DNA of 64,000 nucleotides from Fictibacillus sp. FJAT-27399 (GTDB lineage Bacteria; Bacillota; Bacilli; Bacillales; Fictibacillaceae): NCBI RefSeq assembly GCF_001510655.1, contig NZ_LMVC01000003.1:62001-126000 (forward strand), in the 5' to 3' direction. The stretch's first letter is position 1. Every line of letters starts with the position of its first letter. The position numbers and the translations under genes were made by a program. This document shows positions 58,894-64,000 of the stretch, piece by piece. The notes under the pieces were generated by a model, which was not told the origin of the DNA, ran no database searches, and worked only from the letters and a program-made list of their open reading frames with translations.

Positions 58894-60405
58894 TTGAAGA
58901 ATAAGGTTCAAATCATTCTTGCCATACTTCTGGCTGGTGTCATGATTTTACCTTTACATAGCTTTGCGAAGGGGAATGCAAAGGGTGATATGGCAGAAGC
59001 AAACAAGCTCGTAACACAAGCTATGAATGCATCTCAGCAAGGGGATATCACCAAGGCATCCAGCAAGTTCAAAAAGTTTTCAAGCACTTGGCTGTCCATT
59101 GAGGATGGAGTAAAGGATCAATCGACAACTGCTTATCATGATATTGAGGATGCGATGGGACAAGTTCAGTTCGCTCTCGCTCAACAGCCAGTAAACAAGA
59201 AAAATGTAACCGCTGGGCTGGAACAATTAAAGCAAATGAACCAAAAATTCATCGACGGGAAGTTTCCTGCCGCATCCAAGGATAAAAAAAGCGGTTCAAG
59301 TAAAGAGGGAGACGTGGCTGGCCTTGTTTCCTTACTGGACCACTCTTTGAAGAATATCGATCAAAACAATATTCAAGGGGCTAAAGCCGACATTGAAAAG
59401 TTTAGAAAATCCTGGTTAAATGCTGAAGGTGCTGTACTTACCCAATCTTCAAAAGTTTATAGCAGCGCTGAACGGGATATGGTTACTTCTTATGCCCAGC
59501 TATCATCAAACAATATAGACGGTGCTAAAAAAACCATTCAGGATATGCGGGATTATCTGGCTCCCATCGCCATGAAAACAAGCTATAACATGATGGATGC
59601 CACAACCATTCTGCTTCGTGAAGGACTTGAGGCTTTGCTTGTCGTAGTAGCACTGCTTGGTTTCTTGAAAAAAGCCGGGCACGAAGACAAAAAACAATGG
59701 ATCTGGATGGGTGTAGGTTCAGGAATTGGCGTCAGTATTATCCTGGGTGTCATTGTGAATCTCCTCTTTTCAGCAGGAGCCTTTGGAAGCAACAATTTCT
59801 TGATTGCAGGCTGGACAGGAGTTTTTGCGGCTGCGATGCTGCTATACATGAGTTATTGGCTTCACAGCAAATCCAGTCTTGCGGAATGGCAGCGATACAT
59901 TCGCACAAAAAGTACAAATGCACTGAACACAGGAAGTTTATTTTCACTAGCCGCCCTGTCTTTCCTTGCCGTTTTCCGTGAAGGAACAGAAACGGTATTG
60001 TTTTTCATAGGAATGGCGAATTCGATCAAGCTGCCTTCGTTATTAACAGGTATTGGTATAGGAGTTTTGGTTCTTGTTATCCTTTCTTATTTCATTCTTA
60101 AGCTAGGGTTAAGAATTCCGATGCGCCCTTTCTTCTTAGTATCCAGTGTTCTCATGTTTTACCTCTGCTTCAAGTTTACAGGTATGGGGATTCACGGATT
60201 GCAACTTGCTGGATTATTGCCTGTGACACAAGTGAATTCTTTAACAACTATTGATTTTCTTGCGTTTTACCCAACGCTCGAAAGCATGATTCCACAGGCT
60301 TTTCTTATTTTGGTCGCCATAGTGGCAGCAATTTTGAATAGAAAAAAAGATATCAAATTAAAAATCGAACTCAAACATCAGGGGGAACTTCGAAATGCAA
60401 ACTAA
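58894..60405 (+). CDS. efeU: FTR1/EfeU-family iron permease with extracytoplasmic N-terminal domain
   Basis: 503 residues. Signal-like N-terminus (VQIILAILLAGVMILPLHSF), then an outside all-helical region of two similar parts (about 28-95 and 138-210; SKFKKFSSTWLSIEDGVKDQ and ADIEKFRKSWLNAEGAVLTQ), then the FTR1 permease with seven helices. The iron motifs are REGLE at 242-246 and REGTE at 362-366. TTG start 7 bases after GAGGGG. It lies behind a Fur-controlled promoter and overlaps a small lipoprotein gene; no DyP peroxidase (EfeB) gene is in view. Confidence 0.93.
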   Translation: MKNKVQIILAILLAGVMILPLHSFAKGNAKGDMAEANKLVTQAMNASQQGDITKASSKFKKFSSTWLSIEDGVKDQSTTAYHDIEDAMGQVQFALAQQPVNKKNVTAGLEQLKQMNQKFIDGKFPAASKDKKSGSSKEGDVAGLVSLLDHSLKNIDQNNIQGAKADIEKFRKSWLNAEGAVLTQSSKVYSSAERDMVTSYAQLSSNNIDGAKKTIQDMRDYLAPIAMKTSYNMMDATTILLREGLEALLVVVALLGFLKKAGHEDKKQWIWMGVGSGIGVSIILGVIVNLLFSAGAFGSNNFLIAGWTGVFAAAMLLYMSYWLHSKSSLAEWQRYIRTKSTNALNTGSLFSLAALSFLAVFREGTETVLFFIGMANSIKLPSLLTGIGIGVLVLVILSYFILKLGLRIPMRPFFLVSSVLMFYLCFKFTGMGIHGLQLAGLLPVTQVNSLTTIDFLAFYPTLESMIPQAFLILVAIVAAILNRKKDIKLKIELKHQGELRNAN

Positions 60406-60787
60406 AAAATACATCGTACCTATCGTACTAGCAGCTTCTCTTACATTATCAGCTTGTGGAACTAAAGATAACGGATCAGAAAAACCGAAAGAACCGACGA
60501 TCGCTGAAGGATCCAAAGAAATGAAACAAACACTTGCCGACCTCAAATCTCAATTAAAAGCGAACGAAGCAGATAAAGTGAAAGAATCTGGAGAACAGTT
60601 AGAGGAATCATGGGAAAAATTCGAAGACGGCGTTAAAGAAAAAGACGCCGATCTTTATGAAAAAGTAGAAACGCCGCTGCACACCATTGAAGCGGGTGCA
60701 AAATCAAAGCCTCTGGATGCAAAGACTTTAACTAAGGCATCTGATGAATTAAATAGTGTTTTATCAAAAGTTGAAAAACTGAAGTAA
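60395..60787 (+). CDS. Small helical lipoprotein of the iron-uptake operon
   Basis: 130 residues. Signal with lipobox: KYIVPIVLAASLTLSAC, Cys21. The mature part is a single helical unit, QLKANEADKVKESGEQLEES and WEKFEDGVKEKDADLYEKVE, which resembles each of the two helical units in front of the FTR1 permease upstream (both have the W...D/E-G-V-K pattern). It probably helps deliver iron to the permease. AGGGGG lies before the ATG; overlap with efeU is 11 bases. Confidence 0.8.
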   Translation: MQTKKYIVPIVLAASLTLSACGTKDNGSEKPKEPTIAEGSKEMKQTLADLKSQLKANEADKVKESGEQLEESWEKFEDGVKEKDADLYEKVETPLHTIEAGAKSKPLDAKTLTKASDELNSVLSKVEKLK

Positions 60788-60791
60788 AATT

Positions 60792-60829
60792 AAAAGCCCA
60801 AGAATGTGGATACATTCTTGGGCTTTTTT
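60792..60829 (+). terminator. Terminator of the iron-uptake operon
   Basis: AAAAGCCCAAGAATG pairs with CATTCTTGGGCTTTT over 6 bases, followed by Ts. Very strong. Confidence 0.9.
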
Positions 60830-61030
60830 CATGGTTGGTTTTATTGAAGATAAAGAGTTAAAAAGCATAGCCGAAAGTATTGAAGGAGCCCTTATCAACG
60901 TTTTGGACAGAAGCAAGTAACGATTTTAAGCCACTTTCTCTAAATGGAAGGTGGCTAAAATACTTATATTATTCTTTTACATGGACACTCTATAGACATA
61001 GTAAACTTTCATAGGTTGGAGGCCGCGAGA

Positions 61031-61459
61031 ATGAAGGTTTTATCAATGATCCAGCCTTGGGCAAGTCTATTTGTCCTGGGGGAGGCCATATATGAAACAA
61101 GGTCATGGAGAACGAATTATCGTGGTCCGCTGGCGATTCATACAAGTAAAAAAATGGATAAGACTTTCTGCAGCCATCCGTTAATTGAGTTATTGCTTGG
61201 TAAGCATGGTTACTCAAAGGATAATCTTCCAACTGGTATGATCATTGGTGTATGCAACCTTGAAAATTGTTTGAAGGTAAAGGAAAATAACGGAACGCAG
61301 GCAATACTGGAAAATGGACAAGTGGTAACAGGCAATACTTATTTTTTAGGAGACTTTCAAGTGGGAGGATACGCTTGGGAAGTGCAGGACATGCAGCAGC
61401 TGGATGTCTTTATACCAGCGAAAGGAAAGCTTGGATTATGGGAGCATGTTTTAGAATGA
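61031..61459 (+). CDS. ASCH domain protein
   Basis: 142 residues forming one ASCH domain, a PUA-like beta-barrel linked to RNA binding or nucleotide-modifying chemistry (some members are cytidine amidohydrolases). Marks: MKVLSMIQPWASLFVLGEAI, YETRSWRTNYRGPLAIHTSK, the PTGMIIGVCNLENCLKV strand pair and GGYAWEVQDMQQLDVFIPAK. ATG at 61031 is 8 bases after GGAGG. No operon partners. Confidence 0.85.
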   Translation: MKVLSMIQPWASLFVLGEAIYETRSWRTNYRGPLAIHTSKKMDKTFCSHPLIELLLGKHGYSKDNLPTGMIIGVCNLENCLKVKENNGTQAILENGQVVTGNTYFLGDFQVGGYAWEVQDMQQLDVFIPAKGKLGLWEHVLE

Positions 61460-61580
61460 TGGACAAAGAATAAGAAATGATTCGGGTGCAAAAAAACTGG
61501 TTATCATTTTTTATTTCTACAGAAGGCATTACGAGCCTCTTGATTAAAATCATATAACCTAACTTTCAACTAGCTTCCAG

Positions 61581-61613
61581 CTCTGCCTCTACGATGAGGT
61601 GGAGCTTTTTTAT
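61581..61613 (+). terminator. Terminator-like hairpin before the DUF2690 remnant
   Basis: AGCTCTGCCTC pairs with GAGGTGGAGCT (one wobble/mismatch region) over 6 bases, followed by a T run. Confidence 0.65.
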
Positions 61614-61644
61614 GAGAAAATAAATTCCTCCGGTTTATATTACA

Positions 61645-62052
61645 ATGGCTTCTTATAACGGTAAGAACCCTATTTCCACCGGATGTTCAAAGGACGATAG
61701 AACCGCTCGTTCAGCTGACATCGTACGTGAAGAAACTGATTTAGTGAGAGGAGAAGTTTATATTCGTCATAGTAACAAATGTCATGCCTCATGGGCGCAG
61801 GTTTACTTTGGATTCCCTTTGGAAAAGGGTGAAACCGGAAACGCTGAAATACGTCAATTCGATAGTCACAAAAATTTCATGAGATTATATGACTGTGCAA
61901 GTCCAGGCGGAAACGGAAAAGTCCGTCCGGGACAACTCAGCTGCTATTCTGCGATGGTCAATAACCCTGCAGGAAACTATGCCAGAGCCCAGGGTGCTTG
62001 GTCTAAAAACGGCATCTACTTTTGGGGTTTTGGCAACACAAGTTATTATTAA
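61645..62052 (+). pseudogene. DUF2690 family protein, 5'-truncated
   Basis: 135 residues open from an ATG without a ribosome site. YNGKNPISTGCSKDDRTARS is the DUF2690 opening, where the usual first Cys pair and a signal peptide lie upstream; here both are missing. The rest (VREETDLVRGEVYIRHSNKC, CHASWAQVYFGFP, LYDCASPGGNGKVRPGQLSC) keeps three cysteines. DUF2690 proteins are secreted in Bacillus and Streptomyces and of unknown role. Likely a remnant, ending 8 bases before repeat copy 4. Confidence 0.6.
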
Positions 62053-62060
62053 ACGGACAA

Positions 62061-62306
62061 GGGGCTGTCCAAGAAGTCTGTAAGCTGTTGATTTCCGTTC
62101 CAGGCTGCTCGCTTTCCGCGGGGCGTGCGGTGAGCCTTACCGGCGTGAACGCCTACTTTTTGGTGCAAGCACCGGCGGGAGTCTCACCTGTCACGCTAGT
62201 CCCGCAGGAGTCCCGCATCTTCCACTTCAATTAACTTTTCATTGAAGATTTTTCAAGCCAAAAAGGGGCTGCCTGAAGGTCGATTTTCGACTTTCTGGAC
62301 AGCCCC
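62061..62306 (-). repeat. Terminator-armed interspersed repeat, copy 4 (inverted)
   Basis: 246 bases, reverse orientation compared with the other copies. Its terminator arm (62260-62306) is 1 base from the stop of the AraC gene on the minus strand and ends that transcript. The other end is 8 bases from the DUF2690 stop, so the element fills the whole gap between converging frames. Its middle part is closest to copy 1, but it has the GGTGCAAGCACCGGC form of copies 2 and 3 in one loop. Confidence 0.85.
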
Positions 62307-62307
62307 T

Positions 62308-63180
62308 CTATTTCTGATAATACAGCCTCTCCATATGCTTCTCCTTAAACTTCTTAGCCGACTCTCCCGTAAACTTTTTAAACAGCATCGTAAAATAATT
62401 CGGGTTGTCATACCCGACCAGCTGGGCGACTTCTCTTATTTTCAGGTTAGTTGAGACGAGCAGCCGTTTGGCCTCACCCATTCTCCTTGTAATGAGGTAG
62501 TGAATAGGCGACAGGTTCATGTCTTCTTTAAATACATGCGAGAGGTAGTAAGGGCTGATGAAGAATGCTTCGGCCAAGTCATCCAATGAGAGGTTCCTTG
62601 TATAGTGTTTATCAATATATTCTTTTATCCGATGAGAGAGGGAGTCTTGCTTTTCTGCAGACGCGTCTTGATGATGCAGATGGATGATGCGATGGATGAC
62701 CGTAATGAGTGACGTAAGCAGGTTCTGGCAGATCATCTCATATCCTTTTGCTTGAAGCGCCGCCTCATCAAAGATTTCGGACAGGTATGTTTCTATTTTA
62801 GAAGAGTATTTATTGCGGCGAATAACGGGCTCGATGTCAGATGGGATGACATGAAAATCCTTCAAGCCCTGAATGGATAGGTTGGTGATCCCGCAAAAAT
62901 ACGTTTGTAGTGGGTGGTCAGGGTTGGACCATTCCTCGTGGAGCACGTCTTTATTGTAGACCAGGATATCTCCTTGTAAAGCTTCATATGTTATTCCATC
63001 AATAATGAACGTCCCTTGCCCACCACTAATATAGACGATTTCACTCAGGTTATCATGTTTATGGCTCGAAAATTTCCAATGTGGATTGTCACTGATCTGC
63101 CCGGCATATAAAAGCTGCGGGGCTTTTTTTATATTCAGAGTTTCTGGGGAAGATGCATTCTGATTCATTGAAAACTTCAT
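62308..63180 (-). CDS. AraC-family transcriptional regulator with cupin sensor
   Basis: 290 residues. N-terminal cupin (KFSSHKHDNLSEIVYISGGQ, GTFIIDGITYEALQGDILVY, NKDVLHEEW) that probably binds a sugar or related ligand, and C-terminal double helix-turn-helix (LSLDDLAEAFFISPYYLSHV, FKEDMNLSPIHYLITRRMGE, LKIREVAQLVGYDNPNYFTM). GGGAGG lies before the ATG. It is divergent from the phytanoyl-CoA dioxygenase gene, its likely target. Confidence 0.92.
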   Translation of the reverse strand: MKFSMNQNASSPETLNIKKAPQLLYAGQISDNPHWKFSSHKHDNLSEIVYISGGQGTFIIDGITYEALQGDILVYNKDVLHEEWSNPDHPLQTYFCGITNLSIQGLKDFHVIPSDIEPVIRRNKYSSKIETYLSEIFDEAALQAKGYEMICQNLLTSLITVIHRIIHLHHQDASAEKQDSLSHRIKEYIDKHYTRNLSLDDLAEAFFISPYYLSHVFKEDMNLSPIHYLITRRMGEAKRLLVSTNLKIREVAQLVGYDNPNYFTMLFKKFTGESAKKFKEKHMERLYYQK

Positions 63181-63224
63181 ACGATGACCTCCCTGGTATG
63201 GTTCCTTTAAGTGTAAAGGATTTG

Positions 63225-63371
63225 ATGGTTGTTAACCATAGTTCAGAGCAAGATATGATAGTTTTTATGGAAAATAAACAAGATATTGATACTGCATGAT
63301 TGGAAACGGATACATGACAGTAAGAAGCATTGTTTATTCTTGATGGAACAGCAAGATATCTTAGTTTTATT
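63225..63371. promoter_or_regulatory. Operator candidates between the AraC and dioxygenase genes
   Basis: ATGGTT-GTT-AACCAT (63225-63239) is a perfect 6-bp-arm palindrome near the AraC start. AGCAAGATAT-xx-TAGTTTTxT occurs at 63247-63268 and again at 63350-63371, 103 bases apart, in the same direction, with a shorter AACAAGATATTGAT between. Paired direct repeats are typical for AraC-family binding sites. Confidence 0.45.
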
Positions 63372-63462
63372 AAAGAGACAGCAACATCGTTTATTGTATT
63401 GGAAGCTCGTGGGGCCTAACATGGAAATCAAGAAAAGCTACTATACAAAAGGAGGAAGGAAA

Positions 63463-64000
63463 ATGAACCAGAAGCTGAATAATATTCTTGAGATTGCTGT
63501 TCCGTTGAATGAGAGGAAAAACAATGAACCGTTGCGTGTGCTTAGTGAGGAAGGTTGGAAGTTTTGGAAAGAGAACGGTTATGTGATTGTTCGTGACGCC
63601 GTTCCACAAGACCATGTCGATCGCTTGGCGAAGCTGATTTGGGACTTTGAAGAAAAAGATCCGAACGATTCCTCTACTTGGTATACAGCAGCACGGCGTG
63701 AAATTCAGATGGAAGAATTGAAGAATACAGGGATGGTCGAGCTTTACAACCATCAGTATCTTTGGGATAACCGCATGCATCAGAGGGTGTATGATGCCTT
63801 TGTGGACATTTGGGGAACGGAAAAATTGTGGGCCAGCATTGACCGGTGCAATCTCAACCTTCCAATGAAGCCTGGGCATGAATATAACAGCTTTATCCAT
63901 TGGGATGTGGACACATCGCTTGATCCGATTCCGGTAAACGTTCAGGGTGTTCTCTCGCTTGTTGATACGGACGTGGACATGGGAGGATTTCAGTGTATTC
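63463..64000 (+). CDS. Phytanoyl-CoA dioxygenase (PhyH) family protein, N-terminal part
   Basis: The frame opens with ATG 4-5 bases after GGAGGAAGG and runs past the end of the window; 179 residues are visible. It is a non-heme iron, 2-oxoglutarate-dependent oxygenase of the PhyH fold: LSEEGWKFWKENGYVIVRDA at the start, and the first two iron ligands His146 and Asp148 in IHWDVD. VLSLVDTDVDMGGFQCI is near the cut end. The second His and the Arg lie outside. In Paenibacillus and Bacillus such genes often lie beside sugar-related AraC regulators; the substrate is unknown. Confidence 0.85.
   Translation, partial: MNQKLNNILEIAVPLNERKNNEPLRVLSEEGWKFWKENGYVIVRDAVPQDHVDRLAKLIWDFEEKDPNDSSTWYTAARREIQMEELKNTGMVELYNHQYLWDNRMHQRVYDAFVDIWGTEKLWASIDRCNLNLPMKPGHEYNSFIHWDVDTSLDPIPVNVQGVLSLVDTDVDMGGFQCI

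Noticed and set aside
60831-60920. 29-codon frame (MVGFIEDKELKSIAESIEGA and more)
   Set aside because: The ATG lies in the tail of a terminator with no ribosome site; it may be a gene relic but cannot be supported.
1-64000. Complete prophage, tRNA or rRNA genes
   Set aside because: No structural phage genes, integrase, tRNA cloverleaf or rRNA sequence was recognised; the phage-like proteins at 5.3-6.2 kb are isolated.

Overview
The window looks like a chromosomal segment of a low-GC, endospore-forming Bacillaceae bacterium. Signs of this are a GerA-type spore-germination operon behind a sigma-G-like promoter, a sigma-B-like promoter before a YflT-type general stress gene, YkyB-like proteins, a perfect CcpA cre match, a Fur-controlled FTR1 iron permease, and AGGAGG-type ribosome sites with frequent TTG starts. 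The genus cannot be fixed from the sequence alone. I saw no rRNA, tRNA or CRISPR array.

Layout. 0-6.2 kb: the end of a GH130 glycoside phosphorylase, a GNAT acetyltransferase, a membrane protein, a DinB protein and SelO, a stress protein, then a small phage-like patch (37-aa membrane peptide, Cys/His-rich protein, DUF3846-like protein). 6.5-22.9 kb: one large, almost wholly co-directional exopolysaccharide/capsule locus. It carries the chain-length regulator, tyrosine kinase and PHP phosphatase; GalU and the priming sugar transferase; a very AT-rich block of glycosyltransferases, an acyltransferase, flippase and polymerase; and then Ugd, a UDP-glucuronate epimerase and GalE. The sugar-nucleotide genes point to a polymer containing glucose, galactose and uronic acids. 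22.5-24.8 kb: a tandem duplication of the VanZ tail plus a YkyB-like gene, and a winged-helix protein.

24.9-34 kb is an accessory block rich in broken genes. It holds a decayed IS21 element, a broken acetyltransferase, a PD-(D/E)XK nuclease-like gene, a frameshifted multi-pass membrane protein, a dehydrogenase fragment, an alpha/beta hydrolase, a DUF262/HNH (GmrSD-type) protein and a frameshifted L7/L12-fold-like gene. It is the best place in the window to look for a defence-type system, but nothing in it can be proven functional from sequence. 34-41.3 kb: a second DinB, an ArsR-type regulator and a sugar operon (binding lipoprotein, two permeases, membrane protein, GH2 glycosidase) with promoter, cre site and candidate operator. 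41.5-48.7 kb: an M23 peptidase and a mixed set of redox and stress enzymes with several gene remnants. 48.7-54.5 kb: an MFS transporter behind an attenuator-like leader, then a formate dehydrogenase operon with small accessory genes. 54.9-64 kb: gerABC-type genes, a Fur-regulated iron-uptake pair, an ASCH protein, a truncated DUF2690 gene, and a divergent AraC regulator/phytanoyl-CoA dioxygenase pair that runs off the end.

The most notable pattern is a 237-305 bp GC-rich repeat present four times (376, 46692, 54484 and inverted at 62061). It has about 18-bp terminal inverted repeats, and its left arm is a strong intrinsic terminator. In all four cases that arm sits 1-17 bp after a stop codon, pointing the same way as the gene; three copies fill the whole gap between converging genes. 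A second unusual repeat (six GCAAGTAA units at an exact 21-bp period) lies at 47445-47557.
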